Assembly: GCA_946965045.2 (NCBI GenBank)
Contig: OX337231.1
Span: 3,410,001-3,474,000 of the forward strand
DNA from: Epithemia pelagica
Lineage: Eukaryota > Bacillariophyta > Bacillariophyceae > Surirellales > Surirellaceae
DNA: 64,000 nt
Direction: 5' to 3'
This document shows, one piece after another, positions 10,483 through 20,670 of the stretch; positions within the stretch are counted from its first letter, which is position 1; each line of letters opens with the position of its first letter. Both the position numbers and the translations under genes were made by a program. Under the pieces are notes generated by a model. That model made no database searches and was not told the origin of the DNA. It saw only the letters and a program-made list of their open reading frames with translations.

Positions 10483-12258
10483 TCACCCTCCACACCCAAA
10501 GAACCGACGAAATAATTCGTCGCCGGCCGTCGCTTGAGGAGTCACAGACTCTTCCCGATAGTCTTCCACGGAATATTGTTGTGGTTCGTACGAGCTGCAG
10601 CTCAAGACATGCGACACGGCGGCTCCCAACACGGCAATTGTGTCGTCGTCGGCAAATTCCGACTGTGTCGTATAGACGCTGCGGGGAGTGACCTCTTTTC
10701 CCCCAAAATAGGTGACGGATCCATCGCCTCCATAGGTCGTGTAGGATGCATTGTCGTCGTCCTCGTCGTCTGCGTCCAACAAGGACATTTCCCGAGAGCC
10801 CGCGCCGGTGGCATGCGAGGTGGCACTGGAAAAGACGGAATGGAGCGGTGAGGCAACCAATGAACTACTGCTACTTGCTTGTGGACGAGGATATCCCCGT
10901 ATGTCGCTTGTGGATTTGGGTTGTTGCAAGGGGACATGCACTACGGGTTTCAGATTCATTTGACCCTTGATGCTTTGGTCTCGTACCAAGGGCGTCCCTC
11001 CATTCCCTCGGTAGTCATGGTAGTTTGGTTCTTGTGTTTCTTGTTCCTTGTCTTTTCTCGTCTCTGGTACATCAAACTTGAGCTCAATGTCTTCCAGTTT
11101 ACCAACTTCGCCCATGGAGTGGCTCGAGGAGGAGGATCTTTGATTCATCCCATCCATTCTTGTGGTTTTTTCCAATGGCGTTGGACCTGCTGCCGAACGA
11201 GACTCCTTCACAATGGCAGCCGTCTCCTCGGATCTCGACTGCTCCAATGAGGTTTTGGCCGTCGTCAATGCTCGGTCGACGGCACGAATGTGCTGGGCAA
11301 TCGTTTTGTATTCTTGTTCCACCTGGTTCAAATCTTGCACCAGTAAATTTGCTTCGGACTGTTCCGCCTTGTTGTTGTTGTCGTCCAAGGGACGACCGGC
11401 CGAGGGATGTAAACTAAAGACGGTGGGTTTCGTCGTTGGACCCTTTGGTTGTTCCTCTGTCATGGTCGAACTGTCATTGGAAGCCGTCAATTGGGGACAG
11501 GCTTCCTCCAAGTCGTCGTCGTCTGGTTGTTCTTGTTGGTGCAATGTTTCGAGTGCCGCCAACGATGTGGTCATCATGGCTGCCGTATTGGCAAAGTCTC
11601 CATAGTCGTCGTCCTCCGTGTCATTGTCCACCGTGGCAAATTCAATCGACCCTTCAGTCGCCGTCGGTGAATCATGTCGTGGATGCTGCTGCTGCGTCGT
11701 GGGATCAAAATAACTGAGGGTATGATGAAAGGCATTGCTAAATTCTTCCGACAGAGATTCAGAAATGCTGGTGGCAAAGGTCAAGACGCCCGTCTTTTCG
11801 GTCGATGAACTCCGATTGACTCCTGGATAGGAAGACGGAAGCGGCTTTTTCGTCGTCGTGTGCTTGTTGTCCTTGTCTTCCATGGAGTCGTACCGGTTCA
11901 GTCCAGACCGTTTGTGCTTCATCATGCCAGCCGCCATGAAGCGTACCGATTCAAACATGCCAATGGACGACGTTGGATGCTCATTTTCCTTTTCGGCTTC
12001 CACAACCGGCCGATAGTCTTGCTGTTGGCGGTTCGACGAACCAAAGAGTTTCATGATGATACTACTACTACCTACAATGCCGGAGGAGGAAATGGGTCCT
12101 TCCCGAGCAACAGCCAAAAGTGGTGTGGTCGTCTTGGTGGTGGTGACTTTCAAACGACGTTGTTGTTGGTGTGCACCCTCTATGTCATTCTTGTGTGTGT
12201 CGTTTGTTCTCTCTCGAATTTTATTTTGTGGGGATCGCCAAAATAATGTGAAGATCAT
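10483..12258 (-). CDS. Acidic, Ser/Gln-rich protein of unknown function with a central coiled-coil segment
   Basis: About 591 residues from the ATG at 12256-12258 (MIFTLFWRSPQNK); an alternative start at MKLFGSSNRQQQ would remove the basic N-terminus. No family recognised. Features in order: basic N-terminus; STEKTGVLTFATSISESLSEEFSNAFHHTLSYFD, a possible amphipathic region; acidic tract DNDTEDDDYGDFANTAAMM; a helical segment rich in Glu/Gln (EANLLVQDLNQVEQEYKT then AQHIRAVDRALTTAKT), probably a short coiled coil; a C-terminal section with DADDEDDDNASYTTYGG. It ends with DELFRRFFGCGG. Codon usage (GAC/GTC-rich trinucleotides) matches neighbouring genes, and the single long frame supports a real gene. 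It lies 182 bp downstream of the next gene on the same strand. Confidence 0.6.
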   Translation of the reverse strand: MIFTLFWRSPQNKIRERTNDTHKNDIEGAHQQQRRLKVTTTKTTTPLLAVAREGPISSSGIVGSSSIIMKLFGSSNRQQQDYRPVVEAEKENEHPTSSIGMFESVRFMAAGMMKHKRSGLNRYDSMEDKDNKHTTTKKPLPSSYPGVNRSSSTEKTGVLTFATSISESLSEEFSNAFHHTLSYFDPTTQQQHPRHDSPTATEGSIEFATVDNDTEDDDYGDFANTAAMMTTSLAALETLHQQEQPDDDDLEEACPQLTASNDSSTMTEEQPKGPTTKPTVFSLHPSAGRPLDDNNNKAEQSEANLLVQDLNQVEQEYKTIAQHIRAVDRALTTAKTSLEQSRSEETAAIVKESRSAAGPTPLEKTTRMDGMNQRSSSSSHSMGEVGKLEDIELKFDVPETRKDKEQETQEPNYHDYRGNGGTPLVRDQSIKGQMNLKPVVHVPLQQPKSTSDIRGYPRPQASSSSSLVASPLHSVFSSATSHATGAGSREMSLLDADDEDDDNASYTTYGGDGSVTYFGGKEVTPRSVYTTQSEFADDDTIAVLGAAVSHVLSCSSYEPQQYSVEDYREESVTPQATAGDELFRRFFGCGG

Positions 12259-12440
12259 CCGATGCCAGGTACTTCGAGTCAATCAGTACGGCGCGGCACG
12301 TTCCACATCACGGCGCGCTCGGGCGACTCATCATCACTTTTACGCGACTTATATCCGCGACTCATTGGTTGCACCAAGATCTCAAATCTCACTCTTCTTC
12401 TGCTGGACTCCACAATCACCCAGACCAAGTCTCTTTGGAC

Positions 12441-13531
12441 TCAAAAGCTGTCTTGTTGCAAGGCCTTGGCCATGGGTACGGCCCGAAACGTTCCCACAAT
12501 ACGACTTTCTTCTCGACGCCATCCCGTGTGCCATCCCATTTGTCGCACCGTAACAGGTCCTTCTTTGGTCGACAGGCGGGAAATGTCTCCAAAACACGGC
12601 AATGAAAAGTAGAGGCATCCGCGAGGAACAAAAATGTCGCTGTGCATAGTATTGGTTGGTGGGTGGGTCGAGTACCACAAGCAAAATCCAGTGTGTGAGT
12701 CATACTACCGAGCCATTTTCTCTGCTGGCAACCCAAAACCGACCACCACCCCGTACGATGTACGTACCCATATCGTCCGCCCCGTTCTTCGGGTGTCCCT
12801 TCTACGGAAACCAAAAAGCGTGCCGTTTGGGCACCACCCCCACGTCCTCCATCGATTCGATAGGCTCCTTCGACGGTCGTGAGTTTCATGCGATCAAATC
12901 CTTGTTGGAGTCGGGCGTATGGTGCAGTCACTAGTCGCCAGGTAGCCGATCGTCGTCCCCCCAAATTGTCTGGGACCATGCGCGAGGCCATGTCGGGTTG
13001 CGGCCTCCACGGCTCCTGGTCGTTGTCATTTTGGTCGTCGTCCTGGTCCTGTGTTGATGATTGTGGCGTACAAAACAAGACATCCAAACTAAAGTCAATC
13101 CGTCTTCCACTGGCACCCCAACGAGCATCCATCCACGTTCCTTCTTCTCGACCAATGCTGACATGCAATCGATACCCCTCTCCAGGAATGGCCGCTGACG
13201 AGGGATCCACTCGAAATTCCGAAACGGGTGGTGCTGGAGTCGTCATTGTTGTGGCATTGGTTGGTTCGTCGGGGAGACTGGCCCGAATTTCTTGAGCACG
13301 ACGCAACAATTCTTGAGCTTGAGACTTTAAATCATCATCTTCTTTTTCTTGTTGTGGTTCTGGTTCTTGTGGTTGTTGCTTGGCAGCAGGGAGACTGACC
13401 GAACGACCCGTGGTGGGAGGATGAATCGACGAGACGACGTTTTTGGAAACAACAACAAAGGATACGGTGTGGGGGAACCATTGCAAGAACAATAGGACGA
13501 TGCAAAGGGCTTTTCTCATCATCATCATCAT
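12441..13531 (-). CDS. Secretory/plastid-type conserved protein of unknown function, two exons
   Basis: Exon 1 is 13531-12768 and exon 2 is 12639-12441. The intron has GTACGTAC at the donor and TATGCACAG at the acceptor and restores the frame (GGRYG then DIFVPRGCLYFSLPCFGD), giving 320 residues. The N-terminus starts with five consecutive ATG codons followed by RKALCIVLLFLQWFPHTVSF, a hydrophobic signal peptide; VSF at the cleavage region recalls the diatom plastid motif with Phe at +1, so plastid import is possible. The mature part has GEGYRLHVSIGREEGTWMD, FSLDVLF, GAYRIDGG, ARFLVSVEGT and GPVTVRQMGWHTGWRREE, which look like a beta-rich fold; exon 2 ends MAKALQQDSF. I do not know a function. 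Gene structure is well supported because both exons match in style and frame. Confidence 0.7.
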
Positions 13532-14990
13532 TGTGGACGACAGACGGCAGGGTGGTGGAGTCTTTGTGGATGTAGGTATGCTACTCCAAAACTGTGTCTC
13601 ACTGATGGTCTATAGTATTACACACATTTCTTATAGCATGTGAGGGTGTGATTGAGTCATGAACGAATGGCTCCGATAGGACTCTTGCTCCATCAATGGT
13701 TGGAATGCGACTGCATCATCATCCTCTCTCCCGGATGATGGTGGAGATGAGGAGGATGCAATGATGCAATTGCAGAGACGGATGAATGACCGCCGTGCTG
13801 GTCTATCGATCAGCGAGTCCCACTCATCCCACAACACTGGTCACACAAAGACCGTTCCACGATTTCTCTCTCATTACCAAGTTTGTAAAAATCTCGCAGT
13901 CACCATCACAGATCCAGATCCGTCCATTTCTCTCTCCCTGCATGATCCATGATGGATTATATGACGTCTCTCTGACGGGATGCGAGGTGGCGACGTCGGT
14001 CGATCGTCCCCCCGAAATGCAAGGGGGCGTTCGATGGTATCATTTGATATCCCCCATTTGGACAGTTAACAAAAACCTCTTACATCCAAGATTCTTGGGG
14101 TATTTCAAGATTCGCCCCCTTTTGCGGTCTGCCACATCGCCTACAAGCTGGTTCACGTTGCGTAGTGCATGAGTATATTGGTGTAGAAGACTGTACCCAA
14201 AAAAATCGTACATAAAATGCTATAGTGATTTTCCGCAGCACAGAGCACAGCACCCATGACAATGACAATGGGACGGCCGATGTTTGGGCAAATACGATGC
14301 CATTCATGGCCGCAAGCACAAGAACTGCTGCAACTAATAGACGAAGTAGGTTAAATTTGTTTTTATGGGCACAGCTAAGGAGATGGAGAATGATTGTCCA
14401 CGATGCTCAGCAGTGGAAATACGTTCACTACTTGTGGAGACTGAACTACAGGTCGAAATGCGCGACACCCCTATGATTTCCTACTACTTTCATATCTACC
14501 CTATCGATTAGGTTGGGTGGTGCTTCGCATTTCGCCCGCGGATTGGCCATTGTCGCATGAAGCGGTCACTTGTGGTTATTGCATTTTGCATTTTACGATA
14601 TGTGCGCGACAAAATGTGAGGAGCATGAAAAAGTAACTGGTTCGAAACGCTGGGGTACTGTAGGCTAAAGTGTAGTATACAATTTCCCACTCTGAAAAAC
14701 TCATGCACTTCGCAACGTGAACCAGCTTGTAGCCAATCGCAGGTCGTGGTCGTGCCGCGGTCCGGACCACCCGGAACCTTTGTCTGTTTGCCTTTCCGGC
14801 GAGAATCCTCTCGCGCCCATCGGGACATTGATCCATCCGTATCCAAACATCACATTTGCACAAGAACGACAAAGCTTTGCATTTTCTGCTCGCCATTGCA
14901 TTCGATAGTGTCTTTCCTGCAAGTCTCTTGGAACGAATCTCCCTCCTTCTTATACTCTTCCACTACAACCGTCTTGATTATTATTCCATC
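13532..14990. other. Divergent intergenic region with an embedded MITE
   Basis: Between the divergent unknown gene and pyruvate kinase. Apart from the inverted-repeat element at 14142-14731 no gene is supported. The 3' portion should contain the pyruvate kinase promoter. Confidence 0.5.
14142..14731. mobile_element. MITE-like element, 590 bp, 33-bp terminal inverted repeats, GCC target duplication
   Basis: The segment 14142-14174 (starting TACAAGCTGGTTCACGTTGC) is the reverse complement of 14699-14731 with one mismatch. The element is flanked on both sides by GCC (14139-14141 and 14732-14734), consistent with a 3-bp target site duplication. There is no open frame for a transposase. Structure fits a non-autonomous DNA transposon, perhaps Harbinger-like by duplication length, but its ends do not match the Harbinger elements elsewhere in the window. 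Confidence 0.75.
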
Positions 14991-16765
14991 ATGTCGTCGT
15001 CCACTTTGAAAACTCAATCGTCTCAATTGAATGCGGTCGGTCCGGAATTGCGGGGTGGCAATATTTCCTTGGATCAAATCTTGTCCAAGACGGATACCTC
15101 CACACGCAAAACCAAAATTGTCTGTACCTTGGGACCGGCCTGTTGGGAAGTGCCGCAATTGGAAGAATTGATTCAGGCGGGCTTGTCGGTCGCCCGCTTC
15201 AACTTTTCGCATGGCGACCATGAAGGACACAAGGCTTGCCTCGATCGACTCCGACAAGCCGCCGACAATCAAAAGAAACAAATTGGTACGTGTCCGTTGC
15301 GGTCTATCTGTATATCTGTGTTTATGGAGGAGCGATTGTAAAAGGGGCAGTACCAGATTCAGTTCCAGGATCTTTGGCCTCGTTTGTTGCAATGCCGTCG
15401 AACGACTGGCCTTTAGTTTGGGTCGTCGTATGTCTTTTAATTTCATGTGGACTGTCAATGTTTGTCTCTCACTTATATTCCTTCACTTTGTATGGTTCTT
15501 GTGAGACAGCCGTCATGTTGGATACCAAGGGTCCGGAAATTCGTTCGGGCTTCTTCGCCGAGGGCAAAAAGATTCAATTGACCAAGGGGGAGAATTTGAT
15601 TTTGACATCGGATTATTCCTTCAAGGGTGACAAACACAAGTTGGCCTGCAGTTATTCCTCCTTGGCCAAGAGTGTCCAGACGGGACAACAAATTTTGGTG
15701 GCCGACGGCAGTTTGGTCTTGACCGTGCTCAGTACGGACGAACCCAATGGCGAAGTCACGTGCCGGGTCGAAAACAATGCCTCGATTGGCGAACGCAAAA
15801 ACATGAACTTGCCCGGTGTGGTCGTCGATTTGCCCACCTTGACGGAAAAGGATATTCATGATATTGTCCATTGGGGGATCCCCAATGATATTGACTTTAT
15901 TGCCGCCTCCTTTGTTCGCAAGGCGTCTGATGTCCACAAGATTCGGGAAATCTTGGGCGAAGCCGGCAAGGATATCAAGATTATTTGCAAAATTGAAAAT
16001 CAAGAAGGCATGGAAAATTACGATGAAATCCTCAAGGTCACGGATGGCATCATGGTGGCCCGTGGCGATTTGGGCATGGAAATTCCTCCCGAAAAAGTCT
16101 TTTTGGCCCAAAAGTACATGATTCGCAAGGCCAACATTGCCGGCAAGCCGGTCGTGACGGCCACGCAAATGTTGGAATCCATGATTGTCAATCCTCGTCC
16201 CACCCGGGCCGAATGTTCCGATGTCGCCAATGCCGTCTTGGATGGAACGGACTGTGTCATGTTGTCGGGAGAAACGGCCAATGGAGAACATCCCACGGCC
16301 GCCGTTACCATTATGAGTCAAACCTGTACCGAAGCCGAAGGCGCTCAAACGACCAACTTGCTCTACCAAGCCGTCCGAAACTCGACCCTCGCCGCACAAG
16401 GATCCCTGTCCACCAGTGAATCCATTGCCAGTTCAGCCGTCAAAACAGCCATTGATGTGTACGCCAAGGCCATTATTGTCTGCAGTGCCACGGGCAATAC
16501 GGCCACCTTGGTGGCCAAATTCCGACCCTCCGTCCCCGTCTATGTCATTACCGCCTCGACGCGGGTCGCTCGTCAATCCTGTGGCGTCTTGCGAGGTGCC
16601 ACGGCCGTGTTGGTGCAGGATTTGGGCGCCGAAATGGAAACAGCCATTGAAACGACGGTCCAATCCTTTGTCCGTACCGGCTTGTGCAAGGCGGGAGATC
16701 CCGTCATTGTCGTGACTGGATCCATTGAATTCCGAACCAACCAAATGCGTGTCCAATATGCCTAA
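14991..16765 (+). CDS. PK: Pyruvate kinase, cytosolic type, two exons
   Basis: Exons 14991-15285 and 15510-16765 with a 224-bp GT-AG intron; joining restores NQKKQIAVMLDTKGPEIRSG, giving 516 residues, normal for the family. The enzyme makes pyruvate and ATP from phosphoenolpyruvate and ADP in the last step of glycolysis. Visible family motifs: KTKIVCTLGPACW, SVARFNFSHGDHEGH, MLDTKGPEIR, the active-site stretch IICKIENQEGMENYDEI followed by VARGDLGMEIPPEKV, and KPVVTATQMLESM. The C-terminal domain has SATGNTATLVAKFRP. No signal or transit peptide precedes the N-terminal MSSSTLKTQSSQ, so it is probably cytosolic. Retaining the intron would shift the frame and stop at 15341. Confidence 0.96.
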
Positions 16766-17658
16766 CTACCTAGGTAGAAGGCTAGTTGAAATGGAGACTT
16801 GGTTGGCTGGAAGACGGGTAATGTGGACTCGAGTGGGAGAGACTCTCTTCCCACGCGCGAGTGGACAGTTCCAAGGTAGATATTGTTCATGATAAACTTT
16901 ATATATAGGAGTATTATATATACTCTACATTCTAAGATAGTTGAGGAAGCACCAAACAGACGTTGTCCAAAGTGGAACCGTAGCCTCGGCCAACGTGCGG
17001 CACTGACGGCAACAACCACTTCCAAGGCGTTCCTGGCAGTAAAGGTGCGAAAGGCACGGGATGCAGTGTCCTCTCTCATCTCATGGAATCCAAAATAATA
17101 ATCCACCAAACCAACGAGATGACAATGCTTCTCAAGCAGAGAATATTACCTAGGTAGATGTACTCCTTCTACTCCTTAGTTGATATAGAGATCATGTAAT
17201 GGTAGTTTTTGATCTGGGCATGAAGCCTTGAATAGAGATTCGGTTTTCACTTGTTACTTTATTGCTCGGAAGCTGACAATAACATGGAGGAGTCCGTCCG
17301 ATGACCTACCTACACTTACCAGTTGGCCTTCCGCTAACCACATAGCCACCGCGAATACCAAGGAGCAATGCATCTTTCGCGCACGCTCCGGCAGGCAGCC
17401 CAGCCAGTCACAGATAAAATTACATCGCACACCACACTAAAAAAAGACAAAAATTTAGCGCAACCCGCCAAGGAAGACAATGGAAACCTTATCTCTGTTC
17501 TACAAAGTTCTTGGGGCGCTGCCAATCTTCAACACACCCACACAAGAAGCCAACTTTTTTTCCTCCTGGTAATCAATCTCCAAAAACAACACAAAATCAC
17601 AATCCAGGGACAAGAAAGACTGTCAAATTGTTCGAAAGAGAAGTACAAAAGTGTATCA
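16766..17658. other. Intergenic 3' of pyruvate kinase and 5' of the next gene
   Basis: No gene supported. Short CCTAGGTA palindromic motifs occur at about 16769 and 17151. An in-frame ATG at 17368 could extend the following gene by 97 codons, but the composition there is not diatom-coding-like. Confidence 0.4.
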
Positions 17659-18465
17659 ATGACGGCGGTAGTTGCTTGGGGTCCTCATTACATTATCATG
17701 AATCATGATCATCAACCAGCCACAAGCTCGTCGTCGTCACCACAGTTTTACCATTCCCCAGCTGCAATGGCATACCAACAATCGTTTGCCTATTATACTC
17801 AGCCATCACAGCCATCTCCGCTTCACTTTGACATGAAAAGTTCGAAAAAGAACGTAACGTTTACTTCCATGGTTCAAATCATTGCGGCCGAGCCACAACA
17901 AGTAGATTCGGAGGATGATCGTTTGGACAAAATTTGGTACAATGCCGCCGAACTGGCCGTCTTTCGGGATGAAGTACGAATCATGTGTCGAGATCTACGA
18001 GTTCGAGTATCGGTCGCAGCAGCCCAAGAATGCGAACAAGCTGGTATCCATTCTACTAGTCCGACCGTGCCAAAAGAGGACACGCACGACAATCATGCTT
18101 GTTCCATGGCCTTTAGTGCACAAACGCGTGGGTTGGAATCTCGAGTCTGCATGGAACGGCAACGAAGACGATACTTGGCCACCAAGTGCGTCGTTCGAGC
18201 ACAATCTAGATTGTCTCCCGAACGGTTGGCCGATTTGTCCTTTCGTTGTACACGGTGGGCCAGTGAACTGGCTCAAGCCGAAGCCGTACAAGATTATCGT
18301 GATGCGTACACAGTCAGACCAGTGGAGGAGGATGGCACAATAGATTCTGTATCACTCAAGAGATCGAGGTCATTTCCGCAACACAGCGATGCCACGAGTC
18401 AGCAGAATGGTGACGATGATATTTTTAATCCAAGCAGAAGAGTTCGACAACGATTGTCGTTATGA
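17659..18465 (+). CDS. Diatom-type conserved protein of unknown function (DKIWYNAAELAVFRDEVR motif)
   Basis: 268 residues from the ATG at 17659 (MTAVVAWGPHYII); MNHDHQP a few codons later or the ATG at 17368 are alternatives. The N-terminus is Ser/Gln/Tyr-rich. The core has KKNVTFTSMVQIIAAEP, DRLDKIWYNAAELAVFRDEV and RIMCRDLRVR, then RGLESRVCMERQRRRYLA, TKCVVRAQSR and SFRCTRWASELAQAEA with YRDAY. From memory, this pattern (a phosphorylatable VTF segment, W-Y then a helix with F-R-x-E, then a RGLE-R-x3-R-R helix) recurs in a large group of uncharacterised diatom proteins; no function is known to me. The C-terminus is acidic with a basic RRVRQRLSL end. Confidence 0.7.
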   Translation: MTAVVAWGPHYIIMNHDHQPATSSSSSPQFYHSPAAMAYQQSFAYYTQPSQPSPLHFDMKSSKKNVTFTSMVQIIAAEPQQVDSEDDRLDKIWYNAAELAVFRDEVRIMCRDLRVRVSVAAAQECEQAGIHSTSPTVPKEDTHDNHACSMAFSAQTRGLESRVCMERQRRRYLATKCVVRAQSRLSPERLADLSFRCTRWASELAQAEAVQDYRDAYTVRPVEEDGTIDSVSLKRSRSFPQHSDATSQQNGDDDIFNPSRRVRQRLSL

Positions 18466-19534
18466 ATAAAACACTTGACGCTCAATTTCGTACAAATGGT
18501 TGGTCCAACGACTTGGTTGGCCACATGCTATTCTAGACAAGATGTGTAACACTAATTGATGCAATAGAAGCTAATTGAAACAGGGGTATGCCACATTGCG
18601 AAGAGCGACAACGAGTTTAGGGGGAGATCCCTCGTTTCTAGTGTCTATGGCTCGAGGACAATTTCTTGGAGCATGATGTTGTCAAGCGCTTGCTGCGTAG
18701 ATATCTTCCTTAATACGACTACGTTCCAAAGGAGCGCCACAATGTCGTCCGACTACAAACGCCCATGTGGAATCCAACGACTCATACCAAATCATACGGA
18801 ATAGCTCGAGCAGGATGATCGGATCCAAAAAGAATTCCGGCACAAGTCGTACCTAGAAAGGTGCTCCTAGTTGTTTCCTGTAGTTGCCTGTGCAGTCGTA
18901 TTGGAAGCATTTAGAAGTTCTTTTTGGTTTGCGTGGTTTTCGTATGATCCGTCGATTCCAGAGAATTCCGAGCCACTTAAACTATTCGGGATCCATCAAC
19001 CAACAACCGGCAACCTGTGATTGAAACGACACATCACTATGACGAGAAAATGGTGTCCTACTTTGATGCATTTATCAAAGCTTTTATATACAATTCTGCC
19101 GGCTTTGCTATTCCTTTGTACACGAAGCAGTGATGGTTTTATTCTGCCTCCTATTGTCACACAAACGATTTTACAGAACAGACGCGGGATGCTAACTTCA
19201 GATGCTGGATCATAGATCATAGTACTGCAATGAGTGGTGCTGAAGTTCATTCTCAGCCTTGATCTTTTCATCTTACTTCCACATCTTACTCGCTTTTGGT
19301 TTTTGCTTTCTGGGTGTTTGGGGTTCATTGTGTGCACTGGGACGAACTTCCCCCAGGTCCCCCATAACGCAGGCCGATTTTCGACGGGCGCGCTATCATT
19401 TAATTAAAAGGAGTTTCTTGCGCGATCTTTGGCATGTCCACCGCCGGGCGTTGGGTTCTCGTCTCACGCAATCGGAACCTGCATGTTCACCTCGAACTCT
19501 CGCTCGACCGAAGAACCGCGAACCCCTCCCTCGA
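18466..19534. other. Intergenic
   Basis: No convincing gene. The open frame that reaches the next gene continues upstream to 19259 but only from a TTG codon. Confidence 0.35.
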
Positions 19535-20311
19535 ATGTCGTCGTTTGTTTGCAAACTTATATCCATCGTCACAAGTAAGGTAGGGTTCTGGAAGAATGGT
19601 TTGGCATGGATGAGGAGAGACGAAGCTGCCATAACGATGCAAGTAAGGAAAACGATAGGAAAAGATAGTAAGCAACCCTCTGGTGCACGAATATCGGCAA
19701 TGTCTGGCAATCTTCATACGTCCCCAAAGTCGAAAGTAGATCGCTCGACGAGAGCCGTCTCACCTGATACCGAACGGTCATCACCCAAAGCAGAGAATTC
19801 TGGCCGGAGATTCCGACAACCGTCCTTGCCTTCGTCCAAAAATATAATGCGACGAAGAAACTCAGAGCCCAGCGTCAGTCTCCTAAATGATGATCTGGCT
19901 GAAGAGTCGCCAACGCAAATGTATGTCTCCAAGGATGGACGTAGCCTTTGGTCATCAGATAGCTGGATATCAGAACGGAACATGAATCGATTTGAGAAAT
20001 CTCCCACCAATGAAAACTTATACTACGACAACAGCCATCATTGCAAACGAAGTCAAGTTCGAGGAGAAACCTGGATGGATTTTCATAGCCGTCATCACTC
20101 TAGAGACTATCATTTTTCTTGTCGAAACGAGCGATTGTTCGACAGAAGTCCACGACGCCGTCGTCCTGGCATTTTGAACAAGTGGACGAGGGTGGCAAGA
20201 AACTCCATGTCCATTTCCAAACGAAACAGGGTCACCACCAAATCAACGAATGACAGTGTTCGAGGAGAAGTGCAAGTGGAGCGTCGTCACAGCATGACAT
20301 ACGCAATGTAA
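19535..20311 (+). CDS. Basic, Ser/Arg-rich hypothetical protein
   Basis: 258 residues from the ATG at 19535 (MSSFVCKLISIVTSKVGFW). No family recognised. The sequence is strongly basic, with repeated R-x-x-S type sites (RRNSEPSVSLL, RSSPKAENSGRR, RRHSMTYAM), and a central acidic patch LLNDDLAEESPTQ. The bias toward phosphorylatable sites and the length of open frame favour a gene, but no homology supports it. The N-terminus has a mildly hydrophobic stretch. The open frame extends to a TTG at 19259 with a hydrophobic segment (LLAFGFCFLGVWGSLCAL); an upstream exon is therefore possible. Confidence 0.4.
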   Translation: MSSFVCKLISIVTSKVGFWKNGLAWMRRDEAAITMQVRKTIGKDSKQPSGARISAMSGNLHTSPKSKVDRSTRAVSPDTERSSPKAENSGRRFRQPSLPSSKNIMRRRNSEPSVSLLNDDLAEESPTQMYVSKDGRSLWSSDSWISERNMNRFEKSPTNENLYYDNSHHCKRSQVRGETWMDFHSRHHSRDYHFSCRNERLFDRSPRRRRPGILNKWTRVARNSMSISKRNRVTTKSTNDSVRGEVQVERRHSMTYAM

Positions 20312-20670
20312 ATAGCGCTTGTTGCTTCCATCAGAATACTATCTCAAAGTATTGGACAGCGTTGCTCAAGTTTTTGTCGCCTTGTCATGAGAATCAACGC
20401 ACAACGACTATCCAAATCATGAAGGCCAACCAATGCAAGTCGTTCAACAAGCTGCTCTTACGCGGTCTACGAAAACGAGCCATATGTTGTCATTTGTTTT
20501 TTTCGTGCGGTTGGATGATCGGACGAGTCCAAATTGTATAAAATAGAAGTGGTTCTCGAGAAAACCTAATCTCTTGTAACTACACACTTATTGTGCAGAT
20601 AGTTTATACTTGCTGGAACCGGAGTCTCCGAATCAAAATTTCCAAGTAGATCCTTCAAAGAGCTCTCTTG
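20312..20670. other. Intergenic between convergent genes
   Basis: Shared 3' flank. I looked on the minus strand for a SECIS-like element (ATGA, AA loop, GA) downstream of the TGA-interrupted gene and saw no hairpin with convincing pairing. Confidence 0.35.

Noticed and set aside
15236-15509. Open frame through the pyruvate kinase intron
   Set aside because: It is in a different frame from exon 1 and has no pyruvate kinase sequence; the GT-AG junction gives an exact family match.
16766-17160. Repeated CCTAGGTA palindromes as a regulatory site
   Set aside because: Short palindromes recur at low density in several intergenic regions, without consistent spacing to any gene.
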